A stretch of DNA of 64,000 nt, taken from positions 558,001 to 622,000 of the forward strand of contig CAVZDD010000005.1 in the NCBI GenBank assembly GCA_963773945.1, given 5' to 3'. Below are positions 49,519 through 57,751 of the stretch, one piece after another. The position numbers were made by a program, and so were the translations under genes. This stretch comes from JAKIWV01 sp963773945 (GTDB lineage Archaea > Thermoplasmatota > Thermoplasmata > Lutacidiplasmatales > UBA184). Under the pieces are notes generated by a model. That model ran no database searches. It was not told the origin of the DNA and saw nothing but the letters and a program-made list of their open reading frames with translations. Numbering within the stretch: position 1 is the first letter of the stretch; every line of letters starts with the position of its first letter.

Positions 49519-50282
49519 CGTCCGCGGCCCGCGTCGGGGCGAATCTCTCCACCCTCGCGAACGCGCTGCTTGGCGTCGGGGCGATCCTGTACACGCTGGC
49601 CGGCAACAAGCTCTGGGCCTTGTTGCTTATTGGATGCGCCGTCGGCTTCGACGGTCTCGATGGGCTGCTGGCCCGGCGCGCCGGCGGTCCCCCCTCCGTG
49701 ATGGGCAGGGTCCTCGACTCGGTGGCCGACGCGATCACCTTTGGCGTCGCGCCCGGCGTGCTCATCGCGGTCCACACCGAGCACGCGTCCCTGTGGGCGG
49801 CGTGGTCGACGTATGCGATCCTTGTCGGCGTGATGGTGAGCGCGCTCGCGCTGGCCCGTCTCGTCTACTTCACGGTTCGCGCCTGGCAACGACCGAACTT
49901 CGTGGGCGCGTCTACCCCCCAGAACGCGCTCGCAATCGTGCTGCTCATCCTGTTCTTCGACCAGCCCGCCTTTCTCGGCACGGATCCGCTCGTAGTGCTC
50001 GCGGGCGCGGCGCTTCTGGCCCTCGTGATGGTTTCTCCGATCCCTTATCCTAAGCTTCGACGCGGCATGCCGCTGCGTTGGGGGATGATCGGAACGGCCG
50101 CCGCCCTGGGGGTTTCGCTCGTGCCGCTCGAGTTCCGGCCCGCGGTGGGTAGTCTGTTCTACCTGATCGGGGAGGTCGCCGCCGCCGTCGCCGTGATCGG
50201 CCTGACGACTTACTATCTGTTGGGGCCGCGGGCCGCGCGGACGGCGAATGCGGCCGCCGACGCGGGGGTGATGCATGGATAG
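49515..50282 (+). CDS. assA: archaetidylserine synthase (CDP-alcohol phosphatidyltransferase)
   Basis: 255 residues from GTG 49515, overlapping the decarboxylase stop. The CDP-OH-P-transferase motif is GLDGLLARRAGGPPSVMGRVLDSVADAI (D-G-x2-A-R...G...D...D), between membrane helices; about eight helices in all. Joins serine to CDP-archaeol. The next gene starts inside its last codons (50275). Confidence 0.9.
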   Translation: MTSAARVGANLSTLANALLGVGAILYTLAGNKLWALLLIGCAVGFDGLDGLLARRAGGPPSVMGRVLDSVADAITFGVAPGVLIAVHTEHASLWAAWSTYAILVGVMVSALALARLVYFTVRAWQRPNFVGASTPQNALAIVLLILFFDQPAFLGTDPLVVLAGAALLALVMVSPIPYPKLRRGMPLRWGMIGTAAALGVSLVPLEFRPAVGSLFYLIGEVAAAVAVIGLTTYYLLGPRAARTANAAADAGVMHG

Positions 50283-50686
50283 TCACCGGACCGCGACGCA
50301 TCCCGCGGCGTTGACGAGCCGCGAGGCGCTGCTCTTCGAGGCGGGGATCAAGCTGGGCGGGATTTTCCACCAGTACCCTAGGCATACCGGTTTCTCCGAA
50401 GACGGCCACCGCCTTGGCGCGTTCTATCGAGGCCGCCGTGATGCTCCAACCGTTCGTGGAGCGCGTCAGGGTCCGGATCGTTCCCGGTCAGGGCGGGGCC
50501 GTCGGCAAGGGGCGCTTCGGCTATCGGTACGTGACGGCGGAGATGATCGATGCCCGCGTGACTCTGGTGGATGGGCGCACCCGGGTGGTGGCACGCCTCA
50601 GCTATCGCGCCGACCTCCGGTATCCGCTGATGCGGGTCGAATCGGCGAAGAGTGCGCGCCCGGTCCCGCGCCGACCGAGGCGTTAG
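50275..50686 (+). CDS. mptD: MptD-type dihydroneopterin aldolase, frameshifted
   Basis: Archaeal 7,8-dihydroneopterin aldolase of the pterin/folate-analogue pathway (tetrahydromethanopterin-like C1 carrier). From ATG 50275: LTSREALLFEAGIKLGGIFHQYP is the family N-terminus. The frame then breaks at about 50378 (CCTAGG); with one base removed it reads HQYPGIPVSPKTATALARSIEAA, continuing to VMLQPFVERVRVRIVP...GYRYVTAEMIDARVTLVD at 50686. About 136 residues after repair. Its tag stop overlaps the convergent citrate-synthase stop (TTAG). Confidence 0.78.
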
Positions 50687-51825
50687 GCGCCGCGTTCCGC
50701 GATCGGCACGTAGTGCAGGTCCGTCGGCCCCACGTACAGGGCGCTCGGCCGGATCAGCCGCAGGTCTTGGTACTCTTCGAGGACGTGGGCCGCCCACCCG
50801 GTGACCCGACTCACGGCGAAGATCGGGGTGAACAGGTCCTTCGGCACGCCCAGGAGGGCGTAGACCGACCCGGAGTAGAGGTCCACGTTGGGATAGAGTC
50901 CCTTCTCCCGATGGACGACCTCGCGTTCCTTTTCGAGCATCTCGTACGCATGGAGGTTCCCGGCCGACTCGCCCACCTTGTGGAGCCACGCCCGGAGGAT
51001 CGTCGCCCGCGGGTCCTCGACCATGTAGACGCGGTGACCGAACCCCATGATCCGCTCATGCTGGGCGAGCTTGGCCGTGACGATCTGCTCCAAGCGACTC
51101 ACGTCTCCAATCTCGTTCAGGAGCTCGACCGCCCGCTCGTTCGCCCCGCCGTGAAGCGGGCCCTTCAGGGTCCCGATCGCACTGGTGACCGCCGAATAGA
51201 GGTCGGACAGCGTCGAGGCCGTGACCCGAGCGGCGAAGGTGGAGGCGTTGAGCTCGTGGTCGGCATGGAGGATGAGGGCCACGTCGAGGGCCCGGTTCTC
51301 GATCTCCGTACCCTCTCGTCCCGTGATCTGATAGAGCAAATTTTCCGCGTGGCTTAGGTCCGGCCGATCCTTGAGTGGGGCCAATCCGGTCCTCCGCCGC
51401 TGGAACCGGCCGATCATCGTGGGGAGGGTGGCCGTGAGGCGAAGGGCCCCACCGATCGAGCTCGGGCCCGGTTGGGTCTCGGCCCGTTCCAGCATCGCGA
51501 GGGCGGAGACGGCGGTCCGCAGCACGTCCATCGGGTTCGAATCGGTCGGCAGTGTATCCAGGAGCCGGGCTAGCGGTTCGGGGAGGGGCCGGAGCCCAAT
51601 GAGTCGCTGCTTCAGGTTCCCGAGCTGGGTGACGGTGGGGAGCCGACCATACCAGAGCAGGTACGCGACCTCCTCAAAGGTCGAGTGCTCGGCCAGGTCT
51701 CGGATGTCGTATCCTTCGTAGAGCAAGCGCCCGCCCTTTCCGTCGATGAAGGTGATGTGGGATTCGACCGCGACGATGTCCTGGAGGCCGCGTTGCACCA
51801 CCTCGGTCGACGCCAGCGGCTCCAT
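50683..51825 (-). CDS. gltA: citrate synthase
   Basis: Condenses oxaloacetate with acetyl-CoA in the TCA cycle. 380 residues, the length of archaeal/Gram-positive type II-like enzymes. Catalytic residues visible: His in LHADHELNAST, His in GPLHGGANERA, and Asp in YPNVDLYSGSVY; GFGHRVYMVEDPRA binds oxaloacetate. It may also accept other acyl-CoA, as 2-methylcitrate synthase. TATA 29 bp before ATG 51825. Confidence 0.95.
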   Translation of the reverse strand: MEPLASTEVVQRGLQDIVAVESHITFIDGKGGRLLYEGYDIRDLAEHSTFEEVAYLLWYGRLPTVTQLGNLKQRLIGLRPLPEPLARLLDTLPTDSNPMDVLRTAVSALAMLERAETQPGPSSIGGALRLTATLPTMIGRFQRRRTGLAPLKDRPDLSHAENLLYQITGREGTEIENRALDVALILHADHELNASTFAARVTASTLSDLYSAVTSAIGTLKGPLHGGANERAVELLNEIGDVSRLEQIVTAKLAQHERIMGFGHRVYMVEDPRATILRAWLHKVGESAGNLHAYEMLEKEREVVHREKGLYPNVDLYSGSVYALLGVPKDLFTPIFAVSRVTGWAAHVLEEYQDLRLIRPSALYVGPTDLHYVPIAERGA

Positions 51826-51849
51826 CGGTGCGTTATGAGACGATTACCG

Positions 51850-51858
51850 CTCTTAACG
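51850..51858 (-). promoter_or_regulatory. TATA box of gltA
   Basis: Minus-strand CGTTAAGAG is centred 29 bp before ATG 51825. Confidence 0.45.
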
Positions 51859-51874
51859 GGTACCCGCCACGGCA

Positions 51875-53241
51875 TCAAGCGGGTGCAGGAGGCGGAACTG
51901 CCCCTCCCATCCGGCGCCGGATGTAGGCGGCGTCGGCCGCCGCCCAGAGGGGGAGCGAGGCCAGAAGGCCCACGGCGGCGATGAGGAACGTGAGGCGGTA
52001 GCTCCCGTAGAACGAGAGTACGCCGGAGAGGAAGGCCCCGGCGATCGCGGCGACACCGCCGAGGGCGCTACTGAGCCCCAGCATGCTGCCCGCATCGCGT
52101 TCATGCAGCGTCCGGAAGAGCACGAGCGACGAGGCGGTCGAGTAGAGCGCGATGGCCGCGCCCAGGATCGCGTATACGAGGACGTTCGCCCCGAAGGCGA
52201 GCGACCCGGCAAAAACGCGGTCGAAGGTGAACGCGACCACGATCAGGTATCCCACCCCTCTCAAGAGGGACGAGAGGCGTACCAGCCGGTCGGCGCCCCC
52301 CCGTTTCGATAGACTGCCGGACAGTGGGAAGAAGATGGCTTGCGCCACGCTGTTCGAGACGTTGACGAGGAAGATCCCGGCGAACGAGATGCCGACGGCC
52401 GCTAGGTAGAAGGTGTACGACACGTTGAACAGATTGGCACTCAAGCTGAACAGGAGCGAAGCGCCAAAGATGAGCGGCAGCTCGTGACGGGCCTCCTCTC
52501 GGAGACGCCGCCACGCTCGGTGCACGACCCCGGGCTGGAACTGCGGGAAGGGGGGAAAGAACGGCACGGTGCCCCGCAACGCCACGGAATGCCGGAGCCG
52601 GGACAATAGGCCGGACGGGTCCCGGGTGGTCTCGCTGGAGGGCAGCGGCCGGTGGGAGTCCTTCACCCCGAACCAGACCACGACCGCGGAAGCCAGGGCG
52701 AATCCGGCCAGCACGAACAGAAGGGGTCGGAGCATTTCGTTAGCTTCGAGCCAGAAGAAACCCACCAGCCCGCCCACAATCGATCCCAGGATGCTGATCT
52801 CCTGGAAGGAGGCGTACGCGGTGGGACGTTCTCCCTCCGAGAACTGCTCGAGGATGAGCAAATTGGAAGCGCTGACCCCGGCAGGGGTCAGCACTCCCAC
52901 GAGGGTATATAGGAGAATGAGCTCGTTAAACGAGGTCAGGAAAAAGAGGGCGGCATAGATTGCCGCGAACCCGAGATAATTGATCAAGAGGAACCGGCGA
53001 CGTAGGGGTACTTGTCGGCCAGATATCCCCAGATGATCGAGGACACGATCAGCGCCCCGTTGAACACCGTGGCCGCGAGCGCCCACTGGATAACCGACCC
53101 GTGGGCACCGAGGATCAGCAGTTGCAGCGAGAGACCAAAGGCCGCGGTCGCGGCATTGATGGGTAAGAACGCGAGGAGCCACGGGCGGGCGAGAATGCTC
53201 GCCCAGCGTCGGGTCGGCTCGTCCGTTGCCGTCGGGTCCAC
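51875..53241 (-). CDS. MFS transporter, frameshifted near the N-terminus
   Basis: Twelve-helix major facilitator. From GTG 53241: RPWLLAFLPINAATAAFGLSLQ (TM1) and a second helix ending in IIWGYLADKYP, the MFS motif A region, in one frame; RRRFLLINYLGFAA onward in another. Adding one C to the run at 53005-53008 joins them as ADKYPLRRRFLLIN. The rest is intact to 51875, with a large cytoplasmic loop (LPSSETTRDPSGLL...). Substrate unknown. A TATA-like GCTTAACG lies about 30 bp before the start. Confidence 0.75.
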
Positions 53242-53316
53242 GTCCCACCCGGCGACCCCGGCCGCACGTTAAGCGGTGTCGTCCAATTGGAACGAATATC
53301 CCCAGCGTTACAAACG

Positions 53317-53326
53317 CTTATAAATC
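53317..53326 (+). promoter_or_regulatory. TATA box of the Lrp/AsnC-type domain gene
   Basis: CTTATAAATC, a strong match, would place the transcript start near 53346, 18 nt before GTG 53364. Confidence 0.6.
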
Positions 53327-53363
53327 GGGGTAGGTCTCGCGCCCTCCAGAGGTCGCACGGAGC

Positions 53364-53597
53364 GTGGCGGTCGGATTCGTCCTCATCAGTACGGCGCCCG
53401 CGAAGGAGCACGAGGTCTATACCGAGCTCCTGCGGGTCAAGGAGATCGTGGAACTCCACCCCCTCTTCGGCGAGTACGACCTCATCGCGAAGGTCGAGGC
53501 CGCCGATTTCAATGCCCTTGGGCAGGTCGTCGTCGACAAGATCCGGTCCGTGGCCGGTGTTATCGACACGAAGACCTTGACAGGTATCAAATTCTGA
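53364..53597 (+). CDS. stand-alone Lrp/AsnC ligand-binding (RAM) domain
   Basis: 77 residues from GTG 53364: VGFVLISTAPAKEHEVYTELLRVKEIVELHPLFGEYDLIAKVEAAD... is the alpha/beta effector-binding domain of Lrp/AsnC regulators without the DNA-binding half. Such small archaeal proteins form rings that bind amino acids and can modulate full-length Lrp proteins. A membrane-protein gene follows 16 bp later. Confidence 0.9.
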   Translation: MAVGFVLISTAPAKEHEVYTELLRVKEIVELHPLFGEYDLIAKVEAADFNALGQVVVDKIRSVAGVIDTKTLTGIKF

Positions 53598-53612
53598 GGA
53601 AGGGGTCAAACG

Positions 53613-53945
53613 ATGCTACATCTTTTGCTGACGGGCACTTCGACGCTGACGATCGGCGGCTACCAGTTCCTCGAGATCCTCCTGCTGATCTTCGGACTGT
53701 TCCTGATTCTGGCCGGCGCTTTCACCGCCTACTTCGGAAGCGGGAAGAGCCGGTCGATCGGCGTGGGGCTGCTGGTCGGGGGCATCGTGGTCGGTGTCGT
53801 CTCCGCCTACTGGTACCACATCGCGAACGTCGCGGGCAACACCTTGGGCTCGCTCCTGTGGTTCTCCTTCCTGGTGATCGTCGCCGCCGTGATCGGCGCG
53901 CTCGCCGCTGTGGCGATCTTCCTGGTCGCCATCATGAAGTCCTAA
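53613..53945 (+). CDS. three-TM membrane protein
   Basis: 110 residues with three strong hydrophobic helices (about 17-40, 48-66 and 79-107) and hardly any soluble part. Preceded by GAGGAAGGGG, a good Shine-Dalgarno. Co-directional with the RAM-domain gene. No family recognised. Confidence 0.65.
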   Translation: MLHLLLTGTSTLTIGGYQFLEILLLIFGLFLILAGAFTAYFGSGKSRSIGVGLLVGGIVVGVVSAYWYHIANVAGNTLGSLLWFSFLVIVAAVIGALAAVAIFLVAIMKS

Positions 53946-53977
53946 GGGAGGCCGAGCCTCCCGGACCCATCGGGTCC
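53946..53977 (+). terminator. two tandem perfect hairpins between genes
   Basis: GGGAGGC-CGA-GCCTCCC (53946-53962) and GGACCC-ATC-GGGTCC (53963-53977) abut each other right after the 53613-53945 stop and 26 bp before the SAM-hydrolase start. Either a transcription terminator or a structured leader. Confidence 0.4.
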
Positions 53978-54003
53978 GGATCCGCGGCGAGGGGAGAGCG
54001 TCG

Positions 54004-54792
54004 ATGAGCCTACTCGTTACGCTCACGACGGACTTGGGGGACATCTACAGCGCCCAGCTGAAGGCGATGCTCTATCGTCGGCTTCCCCCGGGTTCCGTCG
54101 TCGACCTGACGCACGACTTGCCGGCTCACAGCGTTCCTGAAGCGGCCTTTCTGCTCCTCCACATGGCGCAGCGATTCCCAGCCGGGACCGTCCACGTGGC
54201 GGTCGTGGACCCCGGTGTGGGAAGCGACCGGGCCCCTGTGGGGATCGTCACGTCGGACGGCAGCCTGTTGGTGGGGCCGGACAACGGCCTGCTCTGGCCC
54301 CTGGCGACGGCGCTGGGCAACCCTCGCGCGTTTCGGCTGGATCCGGCCCGGATCGCCGCCCAGGCGTCGATCGCTCCCACCTTCGAGGGACGGGATCTAT
54401 TCGCTCCGGCCGCAGCGCTGCTCGCCTTGGGTTCCTCGCTCGAATTCCTCGGGAACCCGTTCGAGCCCCAACAATACGAAATTCCGTCGGCTACGCTGAC
54501 TGCCCAGACTGCCGATGGGGTGGTACTGCACGTCGACCGGTTTGGGAACATCATAACGAGCGTACCGTCGTCTGCCGGTCCGGAGGTGGGAGGCATCGTT
54601 GCCGCCCGCATCGGACGGGGGCCGACCCGCCGAGGCACGCGACAGCGGACCTACGCCGACCTCACGCCGACGGGGTGGGGGGTCCTGGGTTCGAGCTTCG
54701 GGTACCTCGAGATCTCGGCCCGCCAGCGTTCGGCGGCGAAGCGATTCGGGGCGCACGTTGGCGACCGGGTCCGGCTCACCTGGCCAAAGTAA
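54004..54792 (+). CDS. S-adenosyl-L-methionine hydrolase (DUF62 type)
   Basis: Splits SAM into adenosine and methionine with an activated water. 262 residues. N-terminal TLTTDLGDIYSAQLKAM, VAVVDPGVGSDR and GPDNGLLWPLA form the SAM-binding face; the C-terminal beta-barrel holds HVDRFGNIITSVP. The family is related to fluorinase/chlorinase, but the arrangement here is the hydroxide-adenosyltransferase one. Role: SAM or adenosine balance. Confidence 0.9.
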   Translation: MSLLVTLTTDLGDIYSAQLKAMLYRRLPPGSVVDLTHDLPAHSVPEAAFLLLHMAQRFPAGTVHVAVVDPGVGSDRAPVGIVTSDGSLLVGPDNGLLWPLATALGNPRAFRLDPARIAAQASIAPTFEGRDLFAPAAALLALGSSLEFLGNPFEPQQYEIPSATLTAQTADGVVLHVDRFGNIITSVPSSAGPEVGGIVAARIGRGPTRRGTRQRTYADLTPTGWGVLGSSFGYLEISARQRSAAKRFGAHVGDRVRLTWPK

Positions 54793-54811
54793 CCGCGGCT
54801 CCCGAGAGACA

Positions 54812-54820
54812 GTAAATACC
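54812..54820 (+). promoter_or_regulatory. TATA box of dnaJ
   Basis: GTAAATACC lies just upstream of a G/C palindrome (GGGGGT-ACC-ACCCCC, 54824-54838) that covers the region up to the predicted transcript start, a suitable repressor-binding site. Confidence 0.5.
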
Positions 54821-54872
54821 GCGGGGGGTACCACCCCCTCTCCGCCGACGCGACTGGTGGAGAAACTCGTTC

Positions 54873-56042
54873 ATGGCGAAACGCGACTACTACGAGGTAC
54901 TGGGCGTCCCCCGGACCGCTTCCCCCGAGGAGATCAAGACCTCCTACCGCCGACTGGCCCGGGCGTACCATCCCGACCTCCACCGGGAAAACCCGAAAGC
55001 CTCCGAGGAAAAGTTCAAGGAGCTCTCGGAGGCCTACGAAGTCCTGGCGGACGAGACGAAACGCCGACACTACGACGCCGGCGGATTCTCCGGCGTTGAG
55101 ACCGATTTCGGACCCGGTGGGTTCAACTGGCAGAACTTCACCCACGCCGGAGACATCGAGGACCTGCTGGGGTCCTCGGACTTCCTCCAGCAACTCTTCG
55201 CCCAGGCGGCGGGCGGAGGGGTCTTCGGCGGATTCGGCGGCGGAACCCCGCGCTGGGCCCGGCCCGAGCTCCGGGGCCGCGACGTGGAGGTGTCGATCCG
55301 GGTTCCCTTGCGGGCGGCCGTCACCGGCACCGAAACGGCCATCGACGTGCCGAGGTCGGAACCGTGCAAGGACTGCCGGGGAACGGGGGCTCGGGACGGA
55401 ACCGCGCTCGAGACGTGCCCCGAGTGCCACGGAACGGGACAGATTCGACGAAGCTCTCGGAGTGGTTTCACCCAGCTGATCTCGATTGGCGAGTGCCCGC
55501 GATGCCACGGAACCGGGCAGCGGATCAAGGAGCGATGCCCGACCTGCAAGGGCAGTGGGCGGATCCACGAGGTCCGACGACTGGAGGTTACCGTCCCGCC
55601 CGGCATCGAAGACGGCTCGGTGCTGCGTTTGACCGGCCAGGGAGAGAGCGCCCCGACCGCCGGACATCCGGGCGACCTGTTCGTCCAGGTGATCTTCGAG
55701 CCGGACACCCGGTTCCATCGGGAGGGGCGGCAGGCGTTCACCGAGGTGACGATCCCGCTCGCCACGGCTCTGCTCGGGGGCGAGGTTCGCGTGCCCACGA
55801 TCACGGGGGAGGTATCGCTCAAGATCCCGGCCGGTACCCAACCGGAGCGCCAATTCCGTCTCCGCGGCGAAGGTTTCCCACGACTCCGGGGGTCGGACCG
55901 CGGCGACCTCATTGTGACGGCCCACCTCCAGCTTCCGGAGAGCCTGTCCTCGCGACAGAAAGAGCTCCTCCGCGAGGCGCTCGGCAGCCCGACCACGCCT
56001 GTGGCCAAAACCCGGTCCGGTCTGTTCGGCCGCCGGCCCTGA
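54873..56042 (+). CDS. dnaJ: molecular chaperone DnaJ
   Basis: Hsp40 co-chaperone stimulating DnaK. 389 residues. J-domain (residues 1-70) with the HPD motif in RAYHPDLHRENP, a Gly/Phe-rich linker, the four CxxCxGxG zinc repeats (CKDCRGTG, CPECHGTG, CPRCHGTG, CPTCKGSG), and the C-terminal substrate-binding domains. DnaK and GrpE are not in the window. The gene is followed 7 bp later by a methyltransferase gene. Confidence 0.97.
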   Translation: MAKRDYYEVLGVPRTASPEEIKTSYRRLARAYHPDLHRENPKASEEKFKELSEAYEVLADETKRRHYDAGGFSGVETDFGPGGFNWQNFTHAGDIEDLLGSSDFLQQLFAQAAGGGVFGGFGGGTPRWARPELRGRDVEVSIRVPLRAAVTGTETAIDVPRSEPCKDCRGTGARDGTALETCPECHGTGQIRRSSRSGFTQLISIGECPRCHGTGQRIKERCPTCKGSGRIHEVRRLEVTVPPGIEDGSVLRLTGQGESAPTAGHPGDLFVQVIFEPDTRFHREGRQAFTEVTIPLATALLGGEVRVPTITGEVSLKIPAGTQPERQFRLRGEGFPRLRGSDRGDLIVTAHLQLPESLSSRQKELLREALGSPTTPVAKTRSGLFGRRP

Positions 56043-56049
56043 GGGAGCG

Positions 56050-56694
56050 ATGGAACCGCCCGAGCCGGCCCCGGAGCTCCCCGAGCACTACTTCTCGGCC
56101 CGTCCGCGCGTGCCGTCACGGCCCGAGGAGCATCGTTTCCTCTACCGGGGCGAGATGCTGGTCATCCAAACGGACCGGGGGCTCTTCGCCTCCCACGGGC
56201 TGGACCCGGGCACCGCGCTCCTAATCGAAACCCTGGAAGGGATCACCGCCGGGAGCATTCTGGACCTCGGGTGCGGTTGGGGCGCTATCGGCCTGGCCGC
56301 CGCGAAGACCCTTCCCGACGCCCAGGTCGTGCTCACCGACGTGAACCAGCGGGCGATTCGCCTGGCGCGAAAGAACCTGGACCGTAACGGAGTTCGCAAC
56401 GCGCGGGTCGTCCTGGGGAGTCTGTTTGCGCCCCTCGACGGGGAGTCGTTCGACCTAATCCTGAGCCACCCGCCGTTCCACGCCGGTCGGGAGATCGTCC
56501 TCGATTTCCTGACGCAGGCGCCGGCCCATCTCGCGCCGAGCGGCCGCTTACGCATCGTGGGCAAGGGGAGTCAAGGGATTCGCTTTTACCAGGCCTGGCT
56601 CGCCGAGCATTGGAGCCCGGACGTGGCAGTGCTCGCGCGGGGAGGAGGCTACCGGGTTCTCGACGCGGCGCCCTCGAAGAATCGCCAACGGTAG
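56050..56694 (+). CDS. RsmC/RlmG-like RNA (guanine-N2) methyltransferase
   Basis: 214 residues. HYFSARPRVPSRPEEHRFLYRG at the start, SAM-binding ILDLGCGWGAIGLAAAK, VLTDVNQRAIRLARKN, and the catalytic ILSHPPFHAGREIVLDFL in place of NPPFH: the small stand-alone form of the rRNA m2G methyltransferases. The rRNA target is presumed. Its 3' end overlaps the convergent glycosyltransferase gene by 46 bp. Confidence 0.88.
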   Translation: MEPPEPAPELPEHYFSARPRVPSRPEEHRFLYRGEMLVIQTDRGLFASHGLDPGTALLIETLEGITAGSILDLGCGWGAIGLAAAKTLPDAQVVLTDVNQRAIRLARKNLDRNGVRNARVVLGSLFAPLDGESFDLILSHPPFHAGREIVLDFLTQAPAHLAPSGRLRIVGKGSQGIRFYQAWLAEHWSPDVAVLARGGGYRVLDAAPSKNRQR

Positions 56695-57368
56695 AGCCGC
56701 AACAGGTGCTGACCATACGACGTGATGACGTTGGGGCCGAGCTTGCTCTCCCCCGCCAGTCGTGCCGCGAACTGAAACGGCACCTCGACGACCGGAGAGG
56801 GACGGCACTTGACCAGGATCTCGAGGGCGATCTTGAACCCCGTCGGCGTCAGGGTTCCCCGACTCAGAACGTCCCGACGAACCGCAAAGAACCCCGACAT
56901 CGGGTCGTGCACCATAGTCAGCGGACGCGCGGGGAAGGTGGCGATCCATGAGGTCATCCACCGGACCGCGGGCAAGCCTTCTTCGCTCCCGCCTCGGACC
57001 CGTCGGCTCCCGAGTACGAACTCCGCCCGGCCCGCGCGAATCGGCGCGAGGAGGTCGGGTAACCGCTCCGGGGGATGACTCCCGTCCGCGTCCATGACCG
57101 CCACGACTGCTCCCGTCGTGGCGCGGAAACCATCGAGGACGGCCGAGGACAGCCCGGCGCGGCCCGGCCGGGCGATCAAACGATAGGGGGCGTTCTGCGC
57201 TAGCTCCCGGACCAGTTCGGCGGTTCCGTCGGGCGAGGAATCGTCCACGACGATCACCTCGTACCGATACGGTGCCAGGGCGAGCTCGATTCGTCCGTGA
57301 AGCTTCTCGAGGCAGGCCCGCTCGATGTACGTCGGGAGTACCAAGCTGACCTCGAGCGGCGCCGCCAT
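56649..57368 (-). CDS. DPM1-like family 2 glycosyltransferase
   Basis: 239 residues. VSLVLPTYIERACLEKLHGRI, VIVVDDSSPDGTAELV, MDADGSHPPERLPDLL (the D-x-D metal motif) and VLGSRRVRGG are typical of dolichol-phosphate mannose synthase-like enzymes that transfer a sugar from a nucleotide to a polyprenyl phosphate for N-glycosylation or S-layer sugars. No C-terminal membrane helices. Confidence 0.88.
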   Translation of the reverse strand: MAAPLEVSLVLPTYIERACLEKLHGRIELALAPYRYEVIVVDDSSPDGTAELVRELAQNAPYRLIARPGRAGLSSAVLDGFRATTGAVVAVMDADGSHPPERLPDLLAPIRAGRAEFVLGSRRVRGGSEEGLPAVRWMTSWIATFPARPLTMVHDPMSGFFAVRRDVLSRGTLTPTGFKIALEILVKCRPSPVVEVPFQFAARLAGESKLGPNVITSYGQHLLRLYRWRFFEGAASRTR

Positions 57369-57519
57369 GAGCGAGAACGAGGAGCCGGTCAGCTAAGGAG
57401 CTTCCCCCGTCTCGCCGGGCCGGATTCTCTCTCGAAAACCTCCGTGACCGAAGCGCTTATGAAGGGGGTCTTTCTCGGCGGCCGCGCCAGCCGACGGAGT
57501 GTCGGCCGGCGGCATCGCA

Positions 57520-57735
57520 ATGGCAGAGCGCATCGGGAAGGAGAAGATTTCGCGCAAGCAGGGGTACCTCTACTTCGTCGGCAAGGACGGATACGTGTGG
57601 CAGGTACCGATGCGCGCCACCCGCGGCGGCCGCAAGGCCAAGGTAGGCTCCGAGAAGATCGCCAAGAAGGACGGATTCCTCTATTTCGTCGACAAGGCCG
57701 GCTACATCGCGCGCGTAAAGCGGCGGAACGCGTGA
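57520..57735 (+). CDS. small two-repeat protein upstream of the ribosomal operon
   Basis: 71 residues from ATG 57520. It consists of two copies of one unit: EKISRKQGYLYFVGKDGYVWQVPM and EKIAKKDGFLYFVDKAGYIARVK, about 23 residues each, joined by a basic linker. Beta-hairpin-rich, basic, probably RNA- or DNA-binding. Its place directly before S13 is suggestive of a ribosome-related role. No named family. Confidence 0.7.
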   Translation: MAERIGKEKISRKQGYLYFVGKDGYVWQVPMRATRGGRKAKVGSEKIAKKDGFLYFVDKAGYIARVKRRNA

Positions 57736-57751
57736 GCCGCGGCGAGGTCCC

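Noticed and set aside
48918..50276. Minus-strand open frame opposite the archaetidylserine genes
   Set aside because: Antisense shadow with low-complexity sequence.
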